64,000 bases of DNA from Humibacter sp049446075 (lineage in GTDB: Bacteria; Actinomycetota; Actinomycetes; Actinomycetales; Microbacteriaceae): positions 2,604,001 through 2,668,000 of the forward strand of contig NZ_JBMSEB010000001.1 in NCBI RefSeq assembly GCF_049446075.1, in the 5' to 3' direction. A program made the position numbers and the translations under genes. A model generated the notes under the pieces. That model was given only the letters and a program-made list of their open reading frames with translations. It made no database searches and was not told the DNA's origin. Shown here in pieces: positions 32,686 through 41,448 of this stretch (position 1 is the stretch's first letter; each line of letters starts with the position of its first letter).

Positions 32686-33672
32686 TCAGCGTCCCACGTA
32701 CTTCATGTGCTGGGCGCCGTAGCGGTCTCCGTGTACGCCTATGCGCGCGGCGAGCGCGTCGAGGTCTGCCAGGTCGTCGGCCGACAGCGGAACCGAGGTG
32801 GACTCCGCGTTCTCGCGGATGCGTTCGACGCGCCGCGTGCCCGGAATCGGCACGATCCACGGGTCCTGCGCCAACAGCCAGGCAAGCGCCACCTGCCCGG
32901 GCGTGGCCCCTCTCGCGGTCGCCAGCTGCGCGACGTGATCGACCAGGGCTTGGTTCGCCGCCCGGTTCTCCTCTTCGAAGCGCGGGATGGTCGCACGGAT
33001 GTCGCCGTCGCCGAAGGTCGTCTCCTGGGTGACCGCGCCCGTCAGGAATCCCTTGCCGAGGGGGCTGAACGGCACGAATCCAATGCCGAGTTCGGCGAGG
33101 GCGGGCAATATCTCGCTTTCGGGGTCACGGGTCCACAGCGAGTACTCGCTCTGCAGCGCGGTGACGGGAAAGACGGAGTGTGCCCGGCGAATGGTCTGCG
33201 CGCTCGCCTCTGAGAGCCCGAAGTGGCGCACCTTGCCGGCGGCGACCAGTTCGCCCACGGTGCCCGCGACATCCTCGATGGGCACGTCCGGGTCTACCCG
33301 GTGCTGGTAGAAGAGGTCGATCGCGTCGGTGCGGAGCCTGCGCAGGGATTCGTCGGCGACGCGCCTGATGTGATCAGGCCTGCTGTCGAGCCCGCTGAGC
33401 CCGTCGGCGCCGAACCGCCAGCCGAACTTCGTGGCGATCACGACCTCGTCGCGTACGGGCTGGAGCGCTTCGCCCACGAGCTCTTCGTTGGCGAAGGGGC
33501 CGTATGCCTCTGCGGTATCGAAGAATGTGACTCCGGAGTCGACCGCCGAGCGCAGAACGGCGATCATGTCGTCTCTGCTGCCGGGGTTCGGTCCGTAACT
33601 CTGGGACATGCCCATGCATCCGAGGCCGACCGCCGAAACCGCGAGACCCTGGCCGAGCGTGCGAGTGTGCAT
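32686..33672 (-). CDS. Aldo/keto reductase
   Basis: A 328-residue NADPH-dependent (beta/alpha)8-barrel reductase. The catalytic set is visible: FFDTAEAYGP (Asp and Tyr, about 50-59), ATKFGW (Lys), and YQHRVDPDVP (His). The cofactor segment IPGTRRVERIRENA is near residue 275. It begins at ATG 33672 with GGAGGA eight bases upstream. It belongs to the AKR13/YakC-like group that reduces a range of aldehydes. It converges on the small acidic protein gene and is divergent from the membrane protein gene of the GMC operon, which starts 216 bp away. Confidence 0.93.
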   Translation of the reverse strand: MHTRTLGQGLAVSAVGLGCMGMSQSYGPNPGSRDDMIAVLRSAVDSGVTFFDTAEAYGPFANEELVGEALQPVRDEVVIATKFGWRFGADGLSGLDSRPDHIRRVADESLRRLRTDAIDLFYQHRVDPDVPIEDVAGTVGELVAAGKVRHFGLSEASAQTIRRAHSVFPVTALQSEYSLWTRDPESEILPALAELGIGFVPFSPLGKGFLTGAVTQETTFGDGDIRATIPRFEEENRAANQALVDHVAQLATARGATPGQVALAWLLAQDPWIVPIPGTRRVERIRENAESTSVPLSADDLADLDALAARIGVHGDRYGAQHMKYVGR

Positions 33673-33888
33673 TGAAAGTTCCTCCGTCGCTGCCTGAAAG
33701 CCTTCGAAGTGGCCGGCCACGGGCCACGATCACGAAAGTACGCCGGGACGCCGCTCGACGGGAGGCCCTGCCAGTACACCCTTCGTCCAGGGGGTGCTAC
33801 ACCGGCCGTCACGAGTAGCGCCGGCGCCCGATACAACTCGCCCGGGCATCGCGCAACCACTCGACGCGGCTGAGACAGGCTGTGCAGA

Positions 33889-34416
33889 ATGCCGCACGTG
33901 TTCAGCCCGAAGAAGTCGCTCGCCGTGTCCGCCCGGTCCCGCCTGATTCCCTTCCGTTCCCGCGCAGGACATCCAGCGGCCGAGGCGGTGTACGGCATCG
34001 ATCGGTTGGTGCGTGATGTGCAGCATGGGCGCTTCGAGCGCAGCATGTCTGCACTGACCGCGGTCGGCGCGGCCGTGACCACCGCCGAGATCTATTTCGA
34101 GCACGACAAGGCGAGCTTCGGCGACAAGTGGATGTGGGCTCCCATCGTCACCGGCCCGGTCGGCGTCGTGGCGGGTGTCGCGGGCTTCGCGAGTCACAGG
34201 CTGGCCAAGACCGCGCTGCCCGTGGCGGCGGCGATCATCCTCGCGAACGGGCTGCAGGGCGTGTGGCTGCACGCGCGGGGCATCCGGCAGAAGCCGGGTG
34301 GCTGGAAGAACTTCCGCTACAACATGGAGATGGGGCCGCCGCTCCTGGCGCCCCTGCTCGTCACGCTCGTCGGCGGCATGGGTCTGCTCGCCGCGCTGCT
34401 GCGGAGGGAGCGGTGA
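33889..34416 (+). CDS. Membrane protein of the GMC oxidoreductase operon
   Basis: A 175-residue protein with a basic N-terminus and about four hydrophobic segments (SALTAVGAAVTTAEIYF, IVTGPVGVVAGVAGFA, ALPVAAAIILANGLQGVWL, LLAPLLVTLVGGMGLLAALL). It also has the conserved-looking block HARGIRQKPGGWKNFRYNMEMGPP. It is the first gene of a three-gene set, overlapping the next start (GTGA). Such a membrane protein regularly precedes gluconate dehydrogenase subunit 3-like and GMC genes. It may anchor the oxidoreductase to the membrane or pass electrons to quinone. No heme-binding CxxCH is present. Confidence 0.75.
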   Translation: MPHVFSPKKSLAVSARSRLIPFRSRAGHPAAEAVYGIDRLVRDVQHGRFERSMSALTAVGAAVTTAEIYFEHDKASFGDKWMWAPIVTGPVGVVAGVAGFASHRLAKTALPVAAAIILANGLQGVWLHARGIRQKPGGWKNFRYNMEMGPPLLAPLLVTLVGGMGLLAALLRRER

Positions 34417-35231
34417 GCAGGCATCCACGCAACCGGCCGAAGAGCACGCTCCCGCTATCGCCCGAGAACGGCGGGGGGCGCTTTCCAGGCTTCGACGTGA
34501 TGGGACAGGAGCCGCATTGGGACGGCGCGACCCGTGCCGCCATTCACGCCCGCCTGCACGGCCAACCGGCGGTGCGGTTCTTCACACAGCTCGAGGTGGC
34601 GACGGCGAAGTGCCTGCTCGACCGGCTGGTCGGGCAGCGTGCGGAGCCAGGGGACGAGACCGTCGACCTCGCCCGCATGGTGGATGCCCGCCTCGCCGAG
34701 AACCAGACCGACGGCTGGCATTACGACACCATGCCGCGCGACTCGGAGGCGTGGCGAGCATCGCTTCGAGCTCTCAACGAGGATGCCCACGACCGTTTCG
34801 GAAGCGACTTCGCCGAATGCGATCTCGATCAGCAGCGCGAGCTCATGGAGGCTGTGCGCACCTGGGGCGAGGATCGCTGGCACGAGCTGCCGCCGGCCCA
34901 GGTGTGGAGCCTGTGGACGCGCTACGCAGCCACGGCGTTCTATTCGCATCCGGCCGTGTGGAACGAGATCGGCTTCGGCGGGCCCGCGTACCCCCGCGGC
35001 TACAAAGATCTGGGCATCGACAGGCGTGAGCCGTACGAGGTGAAGGATGCCCGCCCGAGCGACGACCCGCTGCGCAGGCCCGGCCCGCCGCAGCACGGCA
35101 AGGGCGGGGCACGCCGCACGACGGGCCAGGGCGGAAGCGCCGCAGCCTCGGGGCGTGACAGCGGCAACGAAGGCCGTCCAGGCGGGCACGACCGCGAGCA
35201 ACACGACGAGCAGCACGGAGATCACTCGTGA
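34413..35231 (+). CDS. Gluconate 2-dehydrogenase subunit 3-like protein
   Basis: A 272-residue protein whose middle (about 45-205) matches the gluconate 2-dehydrogenase subunit 3 family: FFTQLEVATAKCLLDRLVGQ, VDARLAENQTDGWHYDTMPRD, VWSLWTRYAATAFYSHPAVWNEIGFGGPAYPRGY. It starts at a GTG coupled to the upstream membrane protein gene and is itself coupled to the GMC gene by a GTGA overlap. Classical subunit 3 is exported by the Tat route; no signal peptide is visible here. The last 65 residues are a hydrophilic, Gly/Arg/His-rich tail of unknown use. It probably assembles with the GMC protein as its small subunit. Confidence 0.82.
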   Translation: MSRHPRNRPKSTLPLSPENGGGRFPGFDVMGQEPHWDGATRAAIHARLHGQPAVRFFTQLEVATAKCLLDRLVGQRAEPGDETVDLARMVDARLAENQTDGWHYDTMPRDSEAWRASLRALNEDAHDRFGSDFAECDLDQQRELMEAVRTWGEDRWHELPPAQVWSLWTRYAATAFYSHPAVWNEIGFGGPAYPRGYKDLGIDRREPYEVKDARPSDDPLRRPGPPQHGKGGARRTTGQGGSAAASGRDSGNEGRPGGHDREQHDEQHGDHS

Positions 35232-36844
35232 CGGTGCGCGAACGCAACGAGTCCGCCTGGCTGCTCACGCCGCGGGGTGCCATCGACGAGAGCCTGCGCA
35301 GCAAGATGCGGCACTTCGACGACTCGGACGAGCTCGATGCGGTGATCGTGGGCTGCGGCGCTGGCGGTGCCACCATGCTGCAGCGGCTGGCCCGCTACGG
35401 CTGGCGCGTCGCCGCGCTCGATGCCGGCCCGTTCTGGGATCCGGAAGACGACTGGGTCAGCGACGAGGCGGCGTCCCACATGCTGTATTGGACCGAGCCC
35501 CGCGAGATCGGAGGCAACGACCCGGTGCCGCTCGGATCGAACAACTCCGGCCGCGGTGTCGGCGGGTCGATGGTGCACTACGCCGGGTACACGCCCCGAT
35601 TCCATCCCAGCGATTTCCACACCCAGACCGTCGACGGCGTGGGCGCGGACTGGCCGATGGACTACGCGGATCTGCAGCCGTACTACGAGCAGATGGAGGC
35701 CGAACTGCCGGTCGCGGGCGAGGACTGGCCGTGGGGCGACCCGCACGGCTACCCGTACCGGCCGCATCCGGTCGGCGGGAACGGCGAAGTGTTCCTGCGT
35801 GGAGCGGAGCGGGCGGGCATCCAGGCGAAGGTTGGCCCCGTCGCGATAGCCAACGGGAGGTTCGGCCATCGCCCGCACTGCATCTACCGCGGGTTCTGCC
35901 TGCAGGGCTGCAAGGTGAATGCGAAGGCGTCGCCCCTCATCACCCATATTCCGGATGCCCTCGAGCACGGCGCGGAGGTGCGCCCCGACAGCATGGTCAC
36001 CGGTATCGAGGTGGACGCCCTCACCGGCAGGGCGACAGGTGTGCGGTACGTGCGCGACGGGCGGGAACGGTTCCAGAAGGCATCCGTCATCATCGTCGCC
36101 GGGTACTCGATCGAGACGCCGCGGCTGCTGCTGAACTCGGCGTCGGCTCGTTTTCCCGACGGGCTGTGCAACGACTTCGACCAGGTCGGCCGCTACCTCA
36201 TGGTGCAGGGGGCTCCGCAGACGGCGGGGCGGTTCGACGCGGAGATCCGCATGTACAAGGCGCCGCCGCCGGAGGTGAGCACCGAGCAGTTCTACGAGAC
36301 CGATCCGTCGAAGCCGTACAAGCGCGGCTTCTCGGTGCAGACCGTGTCGCCGCTGCCCATCACCTGGGCCGAGCACGTGATGGCGCAGGGCTATTGGGGC
36401 GACGACTTCCGCAACTACATGAGCGACTACGTGCACTGGGCGTGCCTTGGCGCGCTGTGCGAGTTCCTTCCGCTGCCCGACAACCGGGTCACGCTCTCGG
36501 AGGAGAAGGACAGGCACGGACTGCCGATCGCGCACTTCTCGTACAGCCAGTGCGACAACGACAGACAGCTGATGGATGCCGCGACCAAGGTGATGGAGAA
36601 CATCCTCACCGCGGCAGGCGCCGACGAAGTCATCACGATCAAGCGATACGCCCACCTGGTGGGCGGCGCGCGCATGGCCGCCGATGAGGAGCACGGCGTG
36701 GTGGATGCCGACTGCCGCACCTTCGCGGTACCCAACCTGTACATCGCGGACGGCAGCGTGCTGCCGACGCAGGGCAGCGCGAATCCGGCGCTGACGATCA
36801 TGGCCATCGCCGCCCGCGCAGCCGACAGGATGGCCCGCCGGTGA
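35228..36844 (+). CDS. GMC family FAD oxidoreductase
   Basis: A 538-residue glucose-methanol-choline type flavoenzyme, the catalytic subunit paired with the subunit 3-like protein. The FAD motif DAVIVGCGAGGATML is near residue 38, NNSGRGVGGSMVHYAGYTPR near residue 105, CIYRGFCLQGCKVNAK around 220, and the C-terminal active-site block VLPTQGSANPALTIMAIAARAAD closes the protein. It would oxidise an alcohol or sugar acid such as gluconate. The subunit set has no cytochrome c partner, so electrons must leave by another route. The gene is followed by a palindromic repeat, then the TPP enzyme gene. Confidence 0.92.
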   Translation: MTVRERNESAWLLTPRGAIDESLRSKMRHFDDSDELDAVIVGCGAGGATMLQRLARYGWRVAALDAGPFWDPEDDWVSDEAASHMLYWTEPREIGGNDPVPLGSNNSGRGVGGSMVHYAGYTPRFHPSDFHTQTVDGVGADWPMDYADLQPYYEQMEAELPVAGEDWPWGDPHGYPYRPHPVGGNGEVFLRGAERAGIQAKVGPVAIANGRFGHRPHCIYRGFCLQGCKVNAKASPLITHIPDALEHGAEVRPDSMVTGIEVDALTGRATGVRYVRDGRERFQKASVIIVAGYSIETPRLLLNSASARFPDGLCNDFDQVGRYLMVQGAPQTAGRFDAEIRMYKAPPPEVSTEQFYETDPSKPYKRGFSVQTVSPLPITWAEHVMAQGYWGDDFRNYMSDYVHWACLGALCEFLPLPDNRVTLSEEKDRHGLPIAHFSYSQCDNDRQLMDAATKVMENILTAAGADEVITIKRYAHLVGGARMAADEEHGVVDADCRTFAVPNLYIADGSVLPTQGSANPALTIMAIAARAADRMARR

Positions 36845-36848
36845 AGTG

Positions 36849-36973
36849 CCGCTGGTTGAGTAGCGCGCCGGAGGCACGCGTATCGAAACCGGGCCCCGGC
36901 GGGTTTCGATACGTGTCGCTGCGCGGCGCTACTCAGCCCGCGGTGGGGTCGCTGCGCCGGCGCTACTCAACTC
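36849..36973. repeat. Palindromic intergenic repeat (REP-like)
   Basis: CTGGTTGAGTAGCGCGCC at the left and GCGGCGCTACTCAGC at the right bracket a stem whose inner arms are ACGCGTATCGAAACC and GGGTTTCGATACGTGT. A further partial right arm (GTCGCTGCGCCGGCGCTACT) follows up to 36973. Repeats of this type (GTTTCGATACG with GCTACTCAACC) recur in intergenic regions of Microbacteriaceae genomes; here it may terminate the GMC operon. Confidence 0.7.
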
Positions 36974-37005
36974 GTGATGATGCGTGAAGACGAAGGAGGA
37001 GACAC

Positions 37006-38844
37006 ATGGCTGAGACGGTCAGCGACGTTCTGATCGAACGACTGAAGGACTGGGGTGTTACCCGGGTTTTCGCGTTCCCGGGCGACGGCATCGGTGCTTT
37101 CGACGGTGCCCTTGGCAAGGCCCAGCGCGAGGGCCGCGGCATCGACTACATCAGACCGACCCACGAGGAGATCTGCGCCCTCATGGCGACGGCGCACGCC
37201 AAGTTCACGGGTGAGGTGGGCGTGTGCGTCGCCACGTCGAGCCCCGGCGGCTTCCACATGCTCAACGGCCTCTACGACGCGCAGATGGACAATCAGCCCG
37301 TCGTCGCGATCGTCGGCCAGCAGGGGCTCGCCTCGCTCGGCACGTTCACCCAGCAGGAGAGCAACCTCGAGCGCACGTTCCAAGACGTCGCGTGTTACGT
37401 GCAGACCATCGTGAGCCCCGCACAGGCAGAGGCGGTGCTCGACACCGCGTTCCGCACCGCCATCGCCCGACTGCAGCCGGCCGTGGTCATCCTGCCGCAC
37501 GACGTGCAGGCCATGAAGGCTGTCGCGCCGCCCGTGAAGCACTGGGTCGCACGCGCGAGCCGGGTGCCGGCATCCCCGGCGATCAGGCCACCCGAAGCGG
37601 AGCTGCTGAAGGCTGCCGACATCCTCAACGCGGGCGAGCGGGTCACGTTCCTCGTCGGAGCCGGAGCGCAGGGAGCGACCGATCTCGTGCTTCGCGCGGC
37701 GGAGCTGACCGGCGCTGGCATCATCACGGCGCTGCGGGGAAAGGATGTCATCCCTGGCGACGTCCCTCACCACACGCAGCAGGTTGGTCTGCTCGGGTCG
37801 CTGCCGAGCCTGCATCAGATGCACGAGTGCGACACCCTGCTCATGCTTGGCACGAACTATCCGTACGGGGAGTTCCTGCCTGAGACCGGCTCGGCCAGGG
37901 CCATCCAGGTGGATCTGAAGCCGGAGCAGATGGGCATCCGCTACCCCACCGAACTCAACCTCTGGGGCGACGTGAAGGCGACGCTCGAAGCGCTCATCCC
38001 GATGTTGAAGCCCAAGGAAGACCTCTCCTGGCAGCGCAAGGTGGCAGACGAGATGCGCGGCTGGGAGCGCGAGGAAGAAGCGGAGGCCATGGCCGGGTAC
38101 GAAGACGGCGCCAACCCGCGCCGCTTCTACTACGAGCTGAACAAGCGGCTGCCAGACGGCGCAATCGTGACGGCGGATGCCGGCACCACGGCCGACTGGT
38201 ACGCCCACCACCTGCGCTTCAGGCGGGGCATGCGCGGAGATCTCTCCGGACGACTCGCCACCATGCTCGCCGCGATGCCCTACGCCACGGCCGCGAAGTT
38301 CGCGTTCCCCGACCGCCCCGTCATCTGCACGATCGGCGATGGTGCGTTCCAGATGCTCGGCATGAACGAGCTCATCACCATGAAGAAGTACCTGAGCAGG
38401 TTCCCGAACAAGCAGTTCGTCGTGCTCATCATGCACAACGACGACCTCGGCCAGGTGTCGTGGGAGATGCGCACAGAAGACGCCAACCCGGTGTGGCGCA
38501 CCTCGCAAGACGTCGAGTCCGTCGACTACGCCGGCTACGCACGCCTGCTCGGGTTCCAGGGCATCAGGGTGGAGAAGGACGAGGATGCCGCGCAGGCGAT
38601 CGAGACGGCGCTCGCCCACGACGGGGTCACCGTGATCGACGCGATCGTGAGCCGCAGCATCCCGCCGCTGCCGCCGCACATCACGAAGGAGTACGCGAAG
38701 AACACCGGGCTGTCGCTCTTGAAGGGCGACCCGTTCGAGCTCGACGTGATCCGCGACTCCGCCACGGCGCTCGCCACCGAGGGCATCGAGCGCGTCAAGG
38801 GCGCCCTGCACATCGGCGGAGACAAGAACGACGCAGACCGGTGA
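37006..38844 (+). CDS. Thiamine pyrophosphate-dependent enzyme (pyruvate oxidase/acetolactate synthase-like)
   Basis: A 612-residue TPP enzyme with the three standard domains. Catalytic Glu54 stands in PTHEEICALM, and the TPP/Mg2+ motif is GDG at 444-446 with HNDDLG about 25 residues later. The middle domain spans about 195-330. It resembles pyruvate oxidase and related decarboxylases of unknown substrate. ATG at 37006 follows GAAGGAGGAG. It precedes the enolase-superfamily gene by 10 bp, so the two form an operon. Together they may process the keto-acid product of the GMC oxidase, though this is inference. Confidence 0.9.
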   Translation: MAETVSDVLIERLKDWGVTRVFAFPGDGIGAFDGALGKAQREGRGIDYIRPTHEEICALMATAHAKFTGEVGVCVATSSPGGFHMLNGLYDAQMDNQPVVAIVGQQGLASLGTFTQQESNLERTFQDVACYVQTIVSPAQAEAVLDTAFRTAIARLQPAVVILPHDVQAMKAVAPPVKHWVARASRVPASPAIRPPEAELLKAADILNAGERVTFLVGAGAQGATDLVLRAAELTGAGIITALRGKDVIPGDVPHHTQQVGLLGSLPSLHQMHECDTLLMLGTNYPYGEFLPETGSARAIQVDLKPEQMGIRYPTELNLWGDVKATLEALIPMLKPKEDLSWQRKVADEMRGWEREEEAEAMAGYEDGANPRRFYYELNKRLPDGAIVTADAGTTADWYAHHLRFRRGMRGDLSGRLATMLAAMPYATAAKFAFPDRPVICTIGDGAFQMLGMNELITMKKYLSRFPNKQFVVLIMHNDDLGQVSWEMRTEDANPVWRTSQDVESVDYAGYARLLGFQGIRVEKDEDAAQAIETALAHDGVTVIDAIVSRSIPPLPPHITKEYAKNTGLSLLKGDPFELDVIRDSATALATEGIERVKGALHIGGDKNDADR

Positions 38845-38854
38845 GGACGCCGCG

Positions 38855-39985
38855 ATGACGCTCGACAGTGCGGTGCGGGCGGTGCGCGCCCGCGTCTACG
38901 TGGTTCCGACGACACTCAACGGGCATCCCATGCCCGAGTCCGACGGCACGGCGAACTGGGACTCGACCACGGTGCTCGTCGTCGAGATCGACGCAGGACG
39001 ATGCACCGGGCTGGGCTACGCCTACACCTCGGCCGTCGGGCTTGGCCTCGTGCGAGACGTGCTGGCGTCTGTGGTGACGGGAGGTGACGCGCTCGACACC
39101 CCGCAGCTGTTCTGGAGCATGGCCAGAGCCGTGCGCAATATCGGCTGGCGCGGCGTCTGCGCAAGCGCGATCTCGGCCATGGACGTGGCTCTTCACGACC
39201 TCAAGGCGAAACTGCTCGACGTATCACTGCTCGGCATGCTCGGTGCCAGCCGCGACCGCATCATGATCTACGGCAGCGGCGGATTCACGAGCTACGACCA
39301 TGCCCAGCTCAGGGGCCAACTGGGCGGCTGGGCCGAGCAGGGCATCCGTGCCGTGAAGATGAAGATCGGCACGGATGCCGCCGCCGACCCGGCGAGAGTG
39401 CGTGCAGCACGTGCCGCCATCGGCGACGAGGTCGAGCTGTTCGTAGACGCGAACGGCGCGTACGACCGCAAGCAGGCGCTCGGCATGGCCGAACGGTTCT
39501 CGGCGGAGGCCAGGGTCACCTGGTTCGAGGAGCCCGTCTCGAGCGACGACCTCGAGGGGTTGCGCCTGCTGCGCGATCGCGCGCCTGGCGGCATGCAGAT
39601 CGCGGCGGGCGAATATGGATATACGCCAGCTGACTTTCATCTGCTGCTGTCCGCCGGCGCCGTGGACACGCTCCAGGCGGACGCGACGCGGTGCGGCGGC
39701 GTCACCGGATTCCTCAACGCTGCCGAACAGTGCATCGCCTGGAACATGCCGCTGAGCGCGCACACCGCGCCCGCGTTGCATGCCGTGCTGACGGCATCCG
39801 TGAAGCCAGCGGTGAACGTGGAGTACTTCCACGACCACGCCATCATCGAGTCGTTGCTCTTCGACGGCGTGCCCGACCTGACCGACGGATGCCTCGTGCC
39901 CGACACGTCGCGCCCTGGACTCGGTCTGCAACTGACCGGCCGAGGCGAGGAGCATCTCACGGAATCGTGGAGCAGCGACGCTTGA
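38855..39985 (+). CDS. Mandelate racemase/muconate lactonizing enzyme family protein
   Basis: A 376-residue enolase-superfamily enzyme. Visible are the barrel motif VKMKIG (catalytic KxK), VDANGAYDRKQAL, WFEEPVSSDD, IAAGEYGY and the C-terminal SAHTAPALHA where a His acts as second base. The N-terminal capping domain covers about 1-130. The KxK and His pair indicates racemase or syn-dehydratase chemistry on a 2-hydroxy acid. It differs in motif from the two dehydratases at 10157 and 14741. It is co-transcribed with the TPP enzyme gene. The substrate is unknown. Confidence 0.88.
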   Translation: MTLDSAVRAVRARVYVVPTTLNGHPMPESDGTANWDSTTVLVVEIDAGRCTGLGYAYTSAVGLGLVRDVLASVVTGGDALDTPQLFWSMARAVRNIGWRGVCASAISAMDVALHDLKAKLLDVSLLGMLGASRDRIMIYGSGGFTSYDHAQLRGQLGGWAEQGIRAVKMKIGTDAAADPARVRAARAAIGDEVELFVDANGAYDRKQALGMAERFSAEARVTWFEEPVSSDDLEGLRLLRDRAPGGMQIAAGEYGYTPADFHLLLSAGAVDTLQADATRCGGVTGFLNAAEQCIAWNMPLSAHTAPALHAVLTASVKPAVNVEYFHDHAIIESLLFDGVPDLTDGCLVPDTSRPGLGLQLTGRGEEHLTESWSSDA

Positions 39986-40012
39986 GCAGCGCCTCGCATC
40001 CAGACGCTGCTC
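39984..40012. terminator. Hairpin overlapping the stop codon
   Basis: GAGCAGCG (39984-39991) and CGCTGCTC (40005-40012) form a perfect 8-bp stem that begins within the stop codon of the racemase-like gene. The DUF7882-type gene converges from the right. Confidence 0.5.
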
Positions 40013-40050
40013 ACTGCCCGCCGAACTGCGGTGGCGGCCGAACCGCGGTG

Positions 40051-40416
40051 TCAGGCGATCTTGCGCACCGGATGCGCGTCGCGATCAGGGCGCTGCTGCC
40101 CCGCGCGGCCGGCGTGCGCGGGCGATCCGTCTTCGTCGAGCACGACGAGTCCGCGGGGCCCGTTCGCCTCCGACTCGAGGAGCCGCAACCAGTCGCGGTT
40201 GATGGCGGGCACCCTCGACCCGAGGTACTTGAAATACACGGGCACTTCGGCGGACATCCACATCGATGACCTGCCACTGCCAACGGAGAGGTCGTCGAGC
40301 CATGACATGAGGAACGACTCCCTGCGACGGAACTTGTTCACGATCACGATCTCGAGGTGGGTCAGGAGACGATCGTCGAACTCCACATCCTGTGGTCCAT
40401 AAATCAGTGTTCCCAT
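40051..40416 (-). CDS. DUF7882-type small conserved protein
   Basis: A 121-residue protein. FDDRLLTHLEIVIVNKFRRRESFLMSW, then GSGRSSMWMSAEVPVYFKYLG and NRDWLRLLESEANGPRGLVV match a short family widespread in Microbacteriaceae (DUF7882), of unknown function, sometimes mislabelled as a DNA ligase. The C-terminal 25 residues (AHAGRAGQQRPDRDAHPVRK) are a polar tail. It is monocistronic, divergent from the YciE-like gene. Confidence 0.75.
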   Translation of the reverse strand: MGTLIYGPQDVEFDDRLLTHLEIVIVNKFRRRESFLMSWLDDLSVGSGRSSMWMSAEVPVYFKYLGSRVPAINRDWLRLLESEANGPRGLVVLDEDGSPAHAGRAGQQRPDRDAHPVRKIA

Positions 40417-40579
40417 GTCTGCCCCGTTCCTTACGAGCCGTCACCTGCGGTCTTCTACTAGGAAACGCAATCGCGGGAGCAGTTGGCAACGGTCACCCGT
40501 TTGGGGGCATCCCCTTGACAAAGCGATCGGAGCTGCGAAGGGCATTTTCCCGCGCTGGACCTGCTCGGCAGACCCGTTG

Positions 40580-40594
40580 GTTTCCCCGGGAAAC
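40580..40594. promoter_or_regulatory. 15-bp palindrome in a divergent promoter region
   Basis: GTTTCCCCGGGAAAC is a perfect palindrome around one base, in the 283-bp gap between the DUF7882-type and YciE-like genes. It could be an operator for either. The rest of this gap shows no other element I can name. Confidence 0.35.
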
Positions 40595-40699
40595 GATCAC
40601 TATTACGGACTTCTCCCCACCCGTTTGGCAACCCCTTATGAGGATGTTCGTCATGTCGTGGGCTGGTGCAGCACGCAATCGACGAAAGGAAGATCGCGC

Positions 40700-41185
40700 A
40701 TGTTCGAACACTTCGACAATCCTCGCCAGCTTCTCGAATACCGCGTCGGATCGGCGGTCTCGATGGAGCAGGATTCGCTCACCATGCTGGGCGAACTCGA
40801 GGAGGCAGCGCGGAGCGAGGACATCAAGCAGATGTTCCGCCACCACGCCGATGAGACGCGCCATCAGATGAAGAACCTCGACCAGGTCTGCCAGGAGCTG
40901 CAGATCCCAGCGGCCGAGGAACCGTCGCCGACGACGAAGGGCCTCGCGAGGGAGGGCACGTCGCTCATCCGCAAGTCGGACGAGTCGCTGCTCGACGCCG
41001 TCGCGCTGTCGGCCGCGCTTGAGACCGAGCACACCGAGATCGCTGCCTACCAGTCGCTCATCTGCCTGGCCGATGCACTAGGGCTGCAGCAGGTGGTTCA
41101 ACTGCTGACCCAGAACCTCGAGGAGGAGCAGCACACCAGTGAGGAGCTGTATGGCAAGCTGCGCACCGTCTCCGCGGCGGTGTAG
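40700..41185 (+). CDS. YciE/YciF-like ferritin-like protein (DUF892)
   Basis: A 161-residue all-helical protein of the DUF892 ferritin-like family. Four helices with carboxylate/His motifs are visible: EQDSLTMLGELEEA, RHHADETRHQMKN, ETEHTEIAAYQSL and NLEEEQHTSEELYGKL, which would form a di-iron site. It starts at ATG 40700 with AAAGGAAG upstream. DUF892 proteins are stress-induced and of uncertain activity. A terminator with a short T-tract follows at 41198-41230. Confidence 0.85.
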   Translation: MFEHFDNPRQLLEYRVGSAVSMEQDSLTMLGELEEAARSEDIKQMFRHHADETRHQMKNLDQVCQELQIPAAEEPSPTTKGLAREGTSLIRKSDESLLDAVALSAALETEHTEIAAYQSLICLADALGLQQVVQLLTQNLEEEQHTSEELYGKLRTVSAAV

Positions 41186-41197
41186 CAGCTGAGGCCG

Positions 41198-41230
41198 GGG
41201 GATGTCGGGGTCGGGCGGCCTGACATCCTC
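41198..41230 (+). terminator. Intrinsic terminator after the YciE-like gene
   Basis: GGATGTC (41200-41206) pairs with GACATCC (41222-41228), extended by a wobble and two GC pairs. CCTTT follows on the plus strand. Confidence 0.55.
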
Positions 41231-41317
41231 CTTTCGGCCGCATTTCCCGGGCATGGAGGTCTCGGGTTCGGGGTGTCGAACCGGCCGTTGAGTGACGGCG
41301 GGATCGGCGTGCATACG

Positions 41318-41333
41318 CACAAAGCGCTTCTAC
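41318..41333. promoter_or_regulatory. LacI-type operator-like site upstream of the second sugar importer
   Basis: CACAAAGCGCTTCTAC carries the palindrome AAGCGCTT, the same core as the operator at 18114-18128, about 115 bp before the binding-protein gene. No LacI gene is adjacent, so the regulator may be encoded elsewhere, possibly at 17043-18059. Confidence 0.45.
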
Positions 41334-41448
41334 TGACAACCCCTGCACTGTGCGCCGGAGGCGCCGTTTGCTTGAAAGCGTCGGCGGCGAGGCACCGCCG
41401 ACGGCACCGTGCGATCCACGGTGCCAAACGACACCAAGGAGTGCAGCC

